A stretch of 64,000 bases of DNA from Hydnum rufescens UP504 (GCA_014904985.1 MU128927.1:147107-211106); one strand, 5' to 3'; positions 1 to 12,025 are shown, numbered from the stretch's first letter. Notes: generated by a model from the letters alone, not told the origin. Program-made: numbers and translations.

Positions 1-1
1 T

Positions 2-544
2 GCCTTCTGGGGTGTCTGCCACCTTGGTGAGCTCACTGTTCCAGGCACTGCAGCATTCAACCCCAAGCAGCATGTTACCTGGGCTTCCACAGCCATCTTC
101 TCCTCCTATGGTGGTCCACCCATTCGATCTGCAAAGTTCCACCTGCCATGGACCAAAACTGAAAAGTTTCATAGTGCCAATATCTCCCTCACTGCCATAG
201 CTGGCCCCCTATGTCCCATTGTTGCCTTGGAACATCACCTCTTATCCAATGCTGGTTTACCCAACTCAGCTCAATTCTTTGCATACCAGACCCCTGTGGG
301 GCATCTCCCCATGGTCAAAGCCACCTTCTTGGCTCAGTGTGCTGAGATTTTTGTTGCTGCTGGGCTTCCACCTATCAATGGCCACAGTTTTCACATTGGG
401 GGTGCCACTGAACACCTCCACCATGGCCTGTCTATTGACCTGTTGAAGATACAGGGCCGTTGGAAGTCTGATGCATTTCAGTGATACCTGCAGAAGACAG
501 ATGAGATTTTGTCATTCAATATCAACCGCCAGGATGTTCAACAT
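2..544 (+). pseudogene. Tyrosine recombinase (Crypton/YR type) fragment, C-terminal catalytic part, disabled
   Basis: An open frame enters from the left edge and reads through a fungal tyrosine-recombinase core. An early GELTVPG segment is followed by a conserved block GHSFHIGGATEHL (the H-x-x-R box, here HSFHIGG, with the arginine position read as histidine) and then IQGRWKSDAF (the G-R/H-W box). A TGA stop at 482-484 falls directly before YLQKTDE, where family members have an arginine followed by the catalytic tyrosine (pattern F-x-R-Y). CGA to TGA is a one-base change. The frame stays readable for about 18 codons after the stop. Proteins of this type integrate YR transposons. The N-terminal half lies outside the window, so whether the element is otherwise complete is unknown. 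It is a different lineage from the recombinase at 40.5-41.2 kb. Confidence 0.7.
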
Positions 545-1053
545 CATCTCCAGGTTCATCATTGAGGGCAATAGTTCCTTTCCTTGTAAAATGGACTAAA
601 TGGACTAAATGTACTTATATCTGCCTCTCTTCTGCTATTCATTCTGTGTCTTGTCTGCTAGATGGGTTTCATAGTCACAGTGCCACATGACTCTGGGTGT
701 GCCCTTGGCCACCTTTGGGTCTCACAGTCATGTGCCCTGCATTTCACACTCCAAGGTTCCAGCCCAATAGGTCTGGTTCCCTTCCCCCATCTAGCTGTGA
801 CCAGGAATGAGCTATTATCTAATGAGGGTTTTAGGCAGTTTTTCCTGCCGCTGCAGTTTTTACTGCCGCCTCCTACAATGCCGCATGGGCCCATAACCTG
901 ATGAGCGACATTGCTCAGTGGAAGCTATACACACATGTAGGAGAGAAACACAAAGTATATACATTAGGTAAGCAAGCATATATTTGTCCCAACAGAAAAG
1001 AATAAAATAGTGAAACATAGCTGCAAGATCCAAGGTAGATTGGTGATTGGCAA
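545..1053. other. Non-coding flank of the recombinase remnant
   Basis: No coding frame with recognisable content is seen. The stretch contains a short tandem duplication (aaatggactaaatggacta near 590-608) and AT-rich sequence. It probably belongs to the decayed mobile element to its left. Confidence 0.4.
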
Positions 1054-1500
1054 GCCTCATTAGTCTCATAACCAGACCAGAGCTACGCTCAGTCTGGTGG
1101 AAAGGGGAGTTCCAAAGTTGCGGGCATGAAGCTTCCGCTCCAGCCAATCACAAGACGTTTTCACCGGCGTTTGCCGCGACCTCCAGTTGGGTACATGCTC
1201 TCCACTCAGTATCCATGCCCTGATAGGAACTTCATGAGATGGATATCTCCCAGCCAAAAAATGACCAAGAGCCTATTTGGTCACCCAGTGTCTCTGCAGC
1301 CCATCCTGCATTAGCCTCTCTGATAGGAACCAGGAAATCAAAATTAGTTGAAATAATATTCCCATCTCAGAAACAACTGGGAGCCACGGCAAGCGCCGGT
1401 CAAAACCTCTTGTGATTGGCTAGACCGGAAGCTTCATGCCCGCGCCTTCGGAACTCCCCATTTTCCCAGTAAGCTTGGTCTGGTTACGAGACTAGAGCCT
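1054..1500. repeat. Inverted-repeat element with arms of about 130-140 bases (MITE-like)
   Basis: The left arm (about 1054-1190) and the right arm (about 1370-1500) are imperfect reverse complements. Both carry gcgggcatgaagcttccg or its complement, the agccaatcacaaga core, a caccggcgtttgccg-like segment, and outer ends reading gcctcattagtctcataacc and its complement. About 180 unpaired bases separate the arms, and no transposase is encoded. The arms have diverged by roughly 15-20 percent by eye, so the element is old. It could be a foldback or MITE derivative, or the leftover of a larger inverted duplication. I could not define a target-site duplication. Confidence 0.7.
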
Positions 1501-2999
1501 CATAGGGGTCGTGCCTCGCACCCAGCCATTGCCATAACGGTTTGCCACAGAAAGTGGACAAATCCTCTAGCTACCAAGTCCACATAGGCCCTGTTGTCCG
1601 AGCCTGGACTGAGTTTGAGAGATCTGCTCTGTCGCCCCCATCTCACACCCCTTCGCAGTGAAAGTGGGCGACCCTGTACACTGTATTCTGTTCAGGAGAG
1701 TTTATGGCCATTCTGCATATGTAGAAATCGGAAAAGACCGTCAATAGGACTTGCTCTCTCCCACTTCAAGTGACTTGACTCGACTCCGGAACGACTCGAC
1801 TTGCGACTTGAGTCAACCTTGAGTCCCCAGTTGTGGAAACACTAGCTGAATCTGCTCCGCTCTTCAGGGGAACCCCGGCTGTGCGCGCGTGTTTTCATGA
1901 GGGAGATTCTCGCCATTGGAGAGTGGGAATGGTAAAAGACCGCCCGCGTACAGGCTCAATGGACGGGCTGGCATCAAAAAATCAACAATCGCAAAAACCT
2001 TGGCTACACACTAGTGTTTCATCTCTGGGAGCGACAGACCAAGCCGAAGCTGCCAACACAGCGCTCAGCTCCCTTATCAAGGACGGCAAGGATAATGAGC
2101 CCGAACGCTATTCCAATTTCAACATTGCGAAAATAATGTACGTCGTTCTTCTGGACTCCTATGAATTTTCGGGAGCAGTGGTGTCTGTATTCTATTGCTT
2201 CAGTCCACAGATACCAGTGTAATATACGAGTGCGAGAACGATGCCGGGTGTGCCAGTGTCGTCATAACCGCCTCCCAGAAGTCATCAAGCTACACACCCA
2301 CCCAGGCTACCCCCATTGCTAAACTCCTCACCCGCGTTCCGGGAGACCTCCTCAGTGGTCTGTTTACCAATGAGACGGCGCGCAGCTGTTCTAAGAGCCT
2401 ACACTCTACTGGTGACTGCTATTGGTGATTTTTGCAGACAGTTTTGTATTGACTGTGAACCTGTTTCTGGCGCGCATTTATCCTCCATCCTGGCCAGCCT
2501 TATTTGGAAGGAGATCGCCTGGGGAAACTCATCTGTCGATGCTGTGCTCCTGACAATAGAGCACCGCATCGGCATTCTGTGGTTTATTCTGGGACCCCGG
2601 GACCACCGGGATCATCGTCCCTTTTAAAGGTTACTATTCACACTACTGAAAGTTGATAGCACATCCTTGTAGGCGTGGCACCCATCGAATTCGGTGAATG
2701 GCTCCCGGATTTTAATGCTTCTGTCCCCCACCGCATTTATGAATAAACATCAAATTATTTAATAGATTTTCATTTTGTTGCCGAACACGTTATATCTCCG
2801 CCTTCCCCCCGCCCGACTTTTTGTGTGAGCATTACTAGAGAATTTTCATTTTGGTGCGGTCCGATCTCGAAATCATTATATTTCCAACGCCTCCCCCCAG
2901 AATTTTTGGCATTAAATATCGCTGGAATGCAGGCTAGCTACCATCTGTTCTCCCCCAAGCATCTTCCATAAACTCCGGATCTTCGGCCTACGCCCCGCC
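1501..2999. other. Intergenic region, no recognised gene; 5' flank of the MFS gene
   Basis: Two open frames (1833-2222 and 2316-2627, plus strand) show no family resemblance, hydrophobic pattern or splice logic that I can support. Near 1766-1826 there is a cluster of gactcgact/gacttgagtc words forming a short imperfect repeat. The last 350 bases are AT-rich and pyrimidine-rich, as expected of the promoter and leader of the downstream gene. Confidence 0.4.
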
Positions 3000-5581
3000 A
3001 TGACTCAATCTATCCGACGTGAATCCCTTGACAAGGTCAGCGCTGAAGACTCAGAGAAAGTGGATGCCCATGTATTGGAGGATATTCCCAGCCTCACTGC
3101 CGAGGAAGAGAAGAGGCTCTATCGCAAGATTGATCTGCGGTGCTCTTGATGTCCCCACTGAATCCTTCGGATGGACTACTGATTCTTGGGACCCTAGATT
3201 GATGCCTATCTTGGCTTTGATGTACCTCTTAGCGTTCATGGATAGAGGTCCGAAATACTTTCGCAATTATCGAATAGTCTCGTTCTGGCTGACTCTCTCC
3301 ATAGGAAACATTGGTTCGTGCGGATAGCCCTCGTACTGCCGTTTAGTGTGTCTATCCACCATTTATTGTGACAGGTAATGCCAAACTCGAGGGTTTGCTA
3401 ATCCAGCTGCATATGACCAGTAGTGACTACACAACCGCTTTGGTGCGTTTGTGGTCTCACTATCGATTCGACTCAGGTCTGAACCTTGTACTTAGGTCAT
3501 GTTTTTTGTCGTGCGTGAGAGTACATGTCGCCCCCCATGTAACACCAGTAATCGCCCTCTCCTCATAGGCATATTGCGTGTTTGAACCCCCCTCTAATTT
3601 ATTGTTGAAGAAATTCCGTCCTTCACGGTAATAATCCCCTTCGACGCTGTCTCTCTGATTATTTCTGCTTAGCATTGGCTCTACTGCAGCTATCTTCCAT
3701 TCATAAATTTGTTGTGGGGGATAGTGATGACCTTGATGGGTCTTGTCAAGACTTATCCTCAATTTGTTGGGACCAGAGTCTGCCTGGGCGCTTGCGAAGC
3801 TGGCTTGTGAGTTTGCCTGCGGTGCCCTCTTGCTTGGAGCTCTTGGCTTTCTGATTCAAGATCCACCCCAGGTTTCCTGGAGTTGTATATTTGTGAGCCT
3901 AAAAGATAAGCCCTGTGACGGAATCATAATAAGTCCATGCTAGCTTGACTTTCTGGTATTCGCGATACCAGTTGCAAACGCGTGTCGCGTTGTTCTTTGG
4001 GGCTGCTACTGTTGTACGCGGAATTTATCAACGATGTTCCCCCATGTGATTTCCCAATACGTGTTCTTCTAGGCTGGTGCATTCTCTGGGCTTCTGGCGT
4101 ATGGGATCAGTTTCATGAGTGGAACCCGCGGTTTACTGGGCTGGTCTTGGATTTTTGTGCGCGTCCACTGTTTAATCGAGCTTGTTTGATCACTCATGCA
4201 TTGCCCCACTTGTTAGATCTTGGAGGGCATTGCTACAGTCGTGGTGGCTATACTTTCAGCATTCGTCCTTCATGGCTGCGATTCTCCCGAAGAAGCATCG
4301 TTCTTGACGGCGTCCGAAAGGCGTGACAATTCAACAGCATCTCATGACTAATACTTATCTGCTGACCTCGAATTCTACAGACGATTCTTATTCCACCGCC
4401 GAAGTGAGACCATGGCTCTATTGTGGGTATGGGCATTAGGCGCTGATCTTGAGGCTATTTAGAGTATGAACTATCTTCAGTTGGTGAAGATGAAAGTGTG
4501 AAGAGTATATACGTGTGGAAGGCCGTGAAGGATTGGCAGGTATGGCACCAGGCCTTCCATTCTTACCCCTGGTGTCCTCACAAACTTGTCGTCCTTCAGG
4601 TCTGGGTTCACACTTTGGTTGCGATGTCTGTCATAATCCCATTGTATGCAAATGCGCTGTTTCTCCCGTAAGTTGGTATGGCATTTTTTCTCCCGTCTCT
4701 CCTAATCTTCGTTCTCTAGGTCCATTATCCATGGGTCCGTATTTTTGTCCTCTCTCACAAACTTAATTCTCACAACGGTTCTATCGATCGATAGCTTCGG
4801 CTACAGTACGGCAATATCTCAGCTTCTCACAGTCCCGCCCTTCATATTCGCGACAATCGCTACCATTATCAGTGCTTTGCTCGCTGATAGACTGAAGCGC
4901 AGAAGCACATCCATATTGATCGGACAGCTGACGTCTCTGATCGGCTTTGCAATCAATATTTCCCATGTCCATTCTCGTGGCCCCAAATGTACGTCGTTCA
5001 AATTTAGATATGCCCGGTATTATGAGAGGGCTCACGAAAATCTGTAAAGACTTTGGGACATTTTTGTCCGCCGCGGGGACCTACAGTGCTTTCCCTGCTA
5101 TGGTAGCCTGGCTCAGCAATAATCTCGCGCCCTCGACCAAACGAGGCACGTTTCACCTTATAATACTCATCGTCTCAACCGATCTTCATATTTCCGTTCC
5201 CGGCCCCAAGGTGTTGGAATCGCAATGCAACTTGGCTTGGGAAATATCGGTACTGTTATAGGTTCAGTGGCATATAGAAGTAAAGATGAGCCGCATTTTA
5301 CCCTTGGACGTAAGTACCCGCGACCCGAACCAGCAGAACCATCACCCAATCTTCTTGCTGGATATGTGCTTAACCGTCTTGATGTCGTTGTAGATTCGGT
5401 CGTCATTGGTTTCATGTGCATGGGTTTGATCCTGACATCTGTCCTCGCCTGGGTATACTCGCGCATCAATGCAGATCGCGAAGTCCGAGTCCTCAAAGGA
5501 GAAAATTCAACTGCGTTGTACAGCCAAGCCGAACTTGAGGGATTGGGTGATCGCGCCCTTGATTTCCGGTACTCCCTTTGA
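3000..5581 (+). CDS. MFS permease, anion:cation symporter family (allantoate/nicotinate/biotin type)
   Basis: A plasma-membrane, 12-helix proton symporter of the Dal5/Tna1/Vht1 group, which imports small organic anions or vitamins; the substrate cannot be told from sequence. About 13 short introns must be removed. Spliced, the N-terminus has an acidic leader, then RKIDLRLMPILALMYLLAF and MDRGNIGNAKLEGL, the hallmark of TM1-2. It continues with CVFEPPSNLLLKKFRPSR (TM2-3 loop), GTRVCLGACEAGLFPGVVY (TM4), a central loop ending VWKAVKDWQ, IIHGFGYSTAISQLLTVPP (TM7), STKRGVGIAMQLGLGNIG (TM10-11) and a C-terminal tail stopping at 5579-5581. Nothing is missing, so the gene looks functional. One exon (3496-3510) is only 15 bases, and one intron in the TM10 region (after the STKR codons) appears to be GC-AG. 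The start ATG at 3000 precedes the only acidic leader in frame. Confidence 0.88.
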
Positions 5582-6261
5582 TGACGATATTAGGGTGGGG
5601 GGCCGAGGGCGTTTGTCAGACTCGGCCTATGTGGGATTCGTTGTGTATTGTAGCCTTCTGACCGGCCTTGGTTTTTTTGGTGACTCGGATCGTATCACTG
5701 GTTATCATGTTCACATCCCACGAAAATTTAGGACTTCATATTAATTCTAAAAATGCATGTAATACCACCGCGGCAGGGCCATTCAAGGCCTGAAAGTCCG
5801 AGTGGGAAAATCACCGGGGCTTGAGCAGGTGATGGGTGTGCCGAAGGAGATGGTATGCTTATTAAACCGAATTATCCGTGCACTGCGGCAGGTTTGGTGG
5901 CTTTTTTGAACCCTTTTTGAGTGCATGGCAAACTCTCATCGGAAATTACTCTATTTCTGAGCCTATCATCTCCCCTGTTGGACTTGTTGAGCATATCAGG
6001 CACATTTCATTTCCACCTAGGTAGGAACCTCTATATAATTTCCACTGGGAACACATCCCAAATCTAGGGTTTTTGTTGCACTGGAATTGGTTCGGCAAAT
6101 AGGAACAAGGTCTACCATCCGGTCGCAACCAGCTTTAACAAGTATCCCCATATTATCCATTAGTTCCGTCCGATATTTACGTGCCAATCCAAGGTCCCGC
6201 CGCGCGCGGCATCTGCGATCTGCTTACGTCAGCGTTCCCACGAGCTGTTAACTTCCGACTC
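5582..6261. other. Intergenic region between the permease and the WD40 gene
   Basis: No gene is recognised. The spacer holds the 3' flank of the permease and the promoter of the WD40 gene. A GTG-initiated extension of the WD40 frame to 6181 exists but is ignored, because an ATG at 6262 fits the family. Confidence 0.4.
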
Positions 6262-7458
6262 ATGAGTGTGGTTCCTCCGTCACCCCTTCCCCGCCACCTA
6301 CACGCTACGCTAGAGGGGCACAAGGGCGCAGTACATATAGTTACGTATGCGAAGGGAGCCGCGAAATACGTTTTATCGGGAGGCACAGACAGAACGATAC
6401 GACTATGGAATCCCGATACAGGGGCAGAGATTAAGATCTACAAAGGCCATGGCTACGAAGTACTCTCTATCGCAGTGTGAGCTAATGTGGATTATGGACC
6501 CACACGCCGTCTAGTGAGCATAAATATGCTCACTAACTATAATCTTCATGTGTGCAGAGCTCCGGACAATGCAAGCTTTGCGTCTTCGGGAGGAGACAGG
6601 ACTGCCTTTTTGTGGGACGTGCAAAGTGGACAGACGACAAGGAGGTTCCAAGGACACACCGGCAAGATTAACGCTGTAGAATTCAATCCTGAGGCATCCG
6701 TGCTGGCCAGTGGTGAGCCCTTGGCTGTCTGCGGCTGCGTTGCGTTGCTGAATTTCAACTCTGATTAGGCTCGTATGATCAGACAGTTCGTCTTTGGGAT
6801 ATGAAGCGAGTCTTGAGTAGTTATCGACTTCCTGAGGAGAAGTCACTAACATTACGAATCCGTCCTAGAGCTCATACCCGGACGCCAATCCAAATCCTTA
6901 ACGAAGCGCGTGACAGCATCACATCTATAAACATTAGTACTACCGAAATCATTACGGGCTCGGTGGATGGTCATATTCGAACGTACGACTTGCGAAAGGG
7001 ACAATTGCGCTCCGACTTCCTAGGACACCCGGTCACGTCTCTGCAACCAACGAAGGATGGTTCCACGATTCTTGTGGGGACGCTTGACTCTACGCTGCGT
7101 CTTCTCGATACCACTAGTGGCACTCTTCTCAACTCGTTCACCGGTCATGCAAATCAATCGTATCGAACCAAGGCATGTTTTGGGTTCGGGGAAGCAAGCG
7201 TTATATGTGGAGATGAAGAAGGCCTTGTCTGGTCCTGGGACTTAGTATCTGTAATGTTCTCCGCTCGAGCCTTCACCTTCCTTATTGAAATGCATACCGG
7301 CCCAGGGCAAACCAATTCTATCGCCTTCAGAATCAAAACCACCAAAAGTGCATGCCAAGGTCATAACGTGGACCGAGCATCATCCTTTGCAGAACAACGA
7401 AATGGTTACCGCTAGTGCAGACGGGACCGTGAAAATATGGCGGTCAGCACCCCAATAG
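6262..7458 (+). CDS. WD40 repeat protein, WDR83/MORG1 orthologue
   Basis: A seven-blade WD40 propeller of about 310 residues. In animals WDR83 (MORG1) scaffolds ERK-pathway and prolyl-hydroxylase partners and is found in catalytic spliceosomes; a fungal role is inferred only. Blades visible in order are LEGHKGAV...SGGTDRTIRLWN, YKGHGYEVLSIAV, SSGGDRTAFLWDVQSGQ, FQGHTGKINAVEFNPEASV, SGSYDQTVRLWDMK, LNEARDSITSINI...GSVDGHIRTYDLRKGQ, LDSTLRLLDTTSGTLL and GDEEGLVWSWDLV, with a last blade ending ASADGTVKIWRSAPQ before the stop at 7456. The phrases NEARDSI and GSVDGHIRTYDLRKGQL are typical of this orthologue rather than of WD40 proteins in general. At least four introns are present (near 6477, 6715, 6820 and 7245). 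Exact ends of the third and the last are uncertain. Confidence 0.85.
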
Positions 7459-9004
7459 ACGATCGCTTCTGGTTCGGTAACGCTGGTAAAATCCATTCAT
7501 TCATCTCCTGAGTGAATTTGGTTTACATTATAGTATATTTCCAGCATCCAGTGACCGAGCGTACTAGACCTGAATCGTCACGGAACTCATTGCATTATGG
7601 GAATCGTATACCGACTCTTGCTTCCTAATATAACTAAGCGTGCCAAGTCACACGACCACATCGAGCTGGCCCGACGCGGATGCTAACCTTCCCAGTAGCC
7701 CCTCCTGCCCTAATTACTAAACCCGATCGCCAACGTGGCCCCCAAAAAATTCGGTCCGCCTCCACGCCGACGGGGCTTGATACCCTTCATTGTCGTTGAC
7801 GGCACAAGCGATCCTCGATCAATGACTACTCGACAGACCAACACCTAGGTCGGGGCGTCACAAATCCACTGCAGCTGTATTGAATCCGAATACACCGCAC
7901 CCCCTAAGAAGATTCGCTCTCCTGTTGATCCAACCCAAATCCTAGAATGCCGAAAAAAAAAAGAATTAAAGAAAGAATAAAAAATCAGCCTCCGTGTGTT
8001 CTCATGGAAACACCTGGAAATGACCGATCGCGACCGTCACGACTCCTGTTATTATTATCATTGGTCTTGACGCACCCTAATCAACGCCGTCGAATTTCAT
8101 CGAGGTTCTAGGTGCATCGGAGATGTTGTAAAAGTCCTCGGGTTCCTTGTTCCTGCCTCGGACACACGTACTCAGACACCCAAGAAGAAAAAAAGAAAAG
8201 AAAAAGGAAGAGGCACATATCCTTTCATGAATCGGATCAATATATTTTTTTCCCTGGGGTTGTTTCGACGGCAATGGCTGGGGACTCTTAGCCCTCCTTT
8301 GGAAGTAGAGGGTGAAGGGTGAAAGGGGGAGAGGAGAATACTGTATGACTTTTTTTAGAACTTTTTTAGAGCGATTGAGGAAATAGATCCGTTTACTGCG
8401 AGGGTTGTTCTCCTAAAACGGTCACGAAGTGTGAGGAGGTGTCTTTGGGACGGACCTCGTGGCCAACCCGAAGACCCTCTAGACCAGATACGTATATTTG
8501 TTTTTTTGTGTTTGATTTTTTTTTTCTCTTTCTTCGCCCGACCGATCATACCGATCATTGTATGATCACCTCTTCTCCAAAAAGGTAGAGCACTAATTTT
8601 TATTTATTGTTGTGGGGCCTATGCAGCATGCGTGTATGATTACCCAAGGCACGTAAGTGGCGAAAACGTGGTACAGAGATTGTCAATGCGTGAGACTAAC
8701 CGTCGATGAGGGAATGGCGATGGACAATAAGGAAAACAAAGAGAATCGGGTAAAAGGCTACCTTACGTGAGAGGAGCCTCGGTCGAATGATTCCATAAAA
8801 CGAGGCGAGACAATGTGCTTAGAAATTAGAGCAATAAGTAACGGAGACAAACGGAGGAAAGGAGGCTGACGACGACACAATAGGGGATGAGGGGATAGGA
8901 TAATCAAAAGGCACCAAAAAAAGAAAGCAACAAACCGTCCAGAATACACAATTTCGGAGACAACGGGGAATACATGATCATATTTTCCTTTTATGGTAGG
9001 TGCT
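7459..9004. other. Long intergenic region between convergent genes
   Basis: About 1.5 kb with no supported gene. It includes A/T homopolymer runs (7953-7985, 8340-8365, 8500-8525) and polypurine stretches near 8180-8215. It must contain the 3' untranslated regions of the WD40 gene and of the minus-strand Medusa gene. Confidence 0.4.
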
Positions 9005-11532
9005 CTAGAACGGGACACCGACGTTGGGATCGATCCCGGGAGAGGAACCGTTGGCAGCGAAGCCTGGGTCAGAAATGGGTACCCAGATATCGACATCCCT
9101 GGCACCTCCGTGTGCATTCCTCGTGCCACTAGCTTGCCCATCATTTCCGTGAGTGCGTGTATGCGGGGGAGTGCAATGGGAAGCGCTAGTATAGACGTCC
9201 GTGAAGAAATTCTTGTCACTGTTGCCAGGAAGCATGAGGGATGTAATATTACTTCGGCGCGTATTGGGAGTGGGTGCATAGAGTGGCGGATTGGAGCGGT
9301 GAATAGAAGTGGTTAGGCCCTCATTTGAGTTCTCGGCGTGATGGCCGTCGGGAGAATAATACGAAGTGTACGATTGGTGCATAGAAGATGAAGGTCGGGA
9401 TAACGTCTGTGAGAACTGTGACCGCGATTGCTGAAGCGTTGAAGGCGCTCGCGATTGATGTTCACGATGCTGCTGTTGTTGTAGTTGATGATGGAAAGAG
9501 CGACCGTGGATTCCATCAAGTTCCGAGGGAGGGCTGTTCCCTCCAGCTGTTCCCATGTATCCTGCCGTAGCGTTGAAAAGGTCACCCACTTCGTGGTCAG
9601 GGCCCCCAGGATTGTAGTCAAGAGCACCGCCCAGAGTTGAAAAACCAGCACGGTGAGCACCCGAGGATTGGGGGGGAAGATCAAGAAGACTAGACGAATA
9701 ATTAGAGGCCGAGCGCTTCCGAGACTGAGTCGGGGCAGCGGAAGTTGAAGTATGTGATTGTACAGAGGAAGACGGGCTGCGAGGATAGGTTGCAACAGAA
9801 GGATGTTTAACAGAGTACATGAAATGGGTAGAGGGTGTGCCGTCGACACTGGGATACATTTGCTCGAAGCCTCGATCTGGAAGTACGGTCGATTCCTCAG
9901 GCTTGGGGATATTATCTCCTTCCCGGGGGTTTTCTTTGACTGGGGAGGCTGAGGAGGCACGGCCGTCCTCAACCATGGTACCGCTCGCGGGAAGATACGA
10001 CTAGGATGAGATGTTGGTGAAGATCACTAGGCGAGAACGAAATCGAGGACGTACATATTTGTTTACAATCTTTTCAAGAGCTTTCTGGAGGAGTTTCCAG
10101 GGAAACACTTTGACGTCCTTCTCAATGTTGCGAGGCCGGGGATTGGGAAAGCTCATGATGAGGGTGAAAAAGTCCTCTTGGCCTTTTTTATTTTTTGAGA
10201 CTGTCTGAGGTTTGAATCCCTCCAGATTTCTTCTGATGCGATTTTTCTCTTCCACGGTGAAGCGATTTGCAACAAGGCACTCGAGGAGAAAGATGATGTC
10301 GACGGATGTTATGTAACATTCGTCTGTCTCTTCGCGGAATATGCAGGATATCACGATGCTAGACTCTTGGAAGTCCTCTGGGGAGATCGGACTGAATGCG
10401 AGATGAAGGTTATTGCGGTCCTGACGTCTCCAAAACTGTACAAGGCGACGGCGAGTATTGAAGTCCTCCTGTGACCTTGGGAGGATTCTTTTAAGGAATA
10501 GAGGGGATCGGAAGGGAGTAGAGGGAACATACCAGCCCATAGTCACTGAATTCAGCTCACCCTTGATAACCAAATTGATTCGAGTTTGGTGGGGGACCAG
10601 GCCGTGACCATTGGCGAGCTGACTGGTCCTGATGAGAGTGGAGGTCCTTCCTGGAGATTGTTGGGGAGGGGCTAATGCGGTTGGGGAGGCGGGTGGTGGC
10701 GGAGCAGGGGAAGGCACAAGACCAAAGGCAGCGGGAGCGAAGGCTCTAGGCGGATCTATCAAGTTTCCGGGAGGAGCGCGTATGTGAGGGCAGCCCTCCA
10801 ATGCACTGTCTCGCTCTAGTTTTGGAGGTCGGTAGGGAGAGTTAAGACAGGGCATGTACGGAGAGTTATGGAACGCCTCGGGAGACGACGAGCCGACATC
10901 TGTAGAGGCTATAAGAATAAGAACATGAGCTGTGGAAGAAAGTGGGGAGTTGAAATGTCACGAACTGGAACACCAATAAGCAAAGTTGCCGATGTCAACG
11001 GAATCGAGGATATCCTGGCCGTGAGTTACTTGCACGCTGAGCTTGACAAGTGATTCAGAGGTCGTTTGTGGGGGAACGATGGCATGGAGATGCAAGTCGC
11101 CGAAACCAGTGGATGGGCGCCCGTGGAGATGAGGGATTGCATCGAAGTGGGAAGGGGGACATCACCAAACATAATACGAAGGGTGATGGCGGAAGAGTCG
11201 CGGGCATAAGGATTTTGAAAGTCGAGGCGGACTGTGAGTGGGAGATTTGGCTCGCCCTCTTTTGGATCGAAGTGATAGACACACATCATGCCACGGATGG
11301 AGATTATCGGACCAGAGGGATGAGAGACGGGGAGGGGAGACTTTGGGTCGATGGTGGCCTGGTGCTCGGCCGTGGAGGAGGGATAAGGGAGCATCATGGG
11401 GGCTGAGGAGCTGGATGAACGGCCATCGCCATCGCGGTGATGTGGGGAACGTCCTGGAAGATCTGGAGAGCGTCCGTAAGGGAGGCAGGTATAGATTGGA
11501 GGAGGAATCGGACGAGAGATATGGGACTGCAT
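9005..11532 (-). CDS. Medusa-type developmental regulator (MedA/Med1/Ren1/Acr1 family, DUF7082)
   Basis: Family members control conidiation in ascomycetes and mating or virulence programmes in smuts and act in the nucleus. The N-terminal exon (from ATG 11532) is Ser/Pro-rich and leads to LRIMFGDVPLPTSM and, in another frame, VKLSVQVTHGQDILDSVDIG followed by NFAYW, the first conserved block. The second block (about 10510-10025) reads RRRLVQFWRRQ, ISCIFREETDECYITSVDII, FTVEEKNRIRRNLEGFKP, GQEDFFTLIMSFPNP and RPRNIEKDVKVFPWKLL, which is the DUF7082 core. The C-terminal 320 residues (9976-9005) are low-complexity, rich in Ser, Pro and Gln. Introns fit at about 10545-10485 (the acceptor after CCCAAG keeps the frame) and 10040-9995. 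The frame break between the two halves of the first block has no possible splice acceptor; see findings. The start may lie further upstream. Confidence 0.75.
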
Positions 11533-12025
11533 GAGTGACAATAGATGGTGAGGATCCCTCTCGTCTGTGAGGAGGTGTCCTTTGATGGGATGATCGCGCC
11601 AGAAAGAGACGAAGCAAGCTAGAAGGAACTCTAGCGTTGAATTGAAATAAGGTTAGAGCGCAGTAGGGGACCGGAACAGGCGTGGACGAGTGAGGAGGGT
11701 GGGAGAGAGTGGGAGAGCAGGGGGTGTCGCCGTCAAGAGCAGTGAAGAAGGGGGAAGCAAGTTTGCAACCTATAATGGGCGGAGGCAGAAATGAAAAGCG
11801 CTAGGGCGTTACCCGGGTATTACACTCTCGACGGTCTGGTCTGGCGACAGACGCGAGGGAAGGGCGCCTAGCTCGTCGAGGCTGGCGCTACGGGTGAGGA
11901 TGGGGACGGCTTCACGCTGAGTTTGGTGTTTTTTCCCTTAATTTTCCCGTTTGGTGGCGGGAATAGAATATTCCCATATCGGGCAGGCAAGAAACATTTA
12001 CATATCGAGGAATAAAATGAATATT
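11533..12025. other. Spacer between two minus-strand genes
   Basis: It contains the leader of the Medusa gene and the 3' end of MED27. Open frames here overlap the Medusa exon in other frames and are not supported. Confidence 0.4.

Noticed and set aside
1833..2627. Two plus-strand frames (129 and 103 codons) near the left edge
   Set aside because: They overlap, lack any family resemblance and sit in decayed repetitive sequence.
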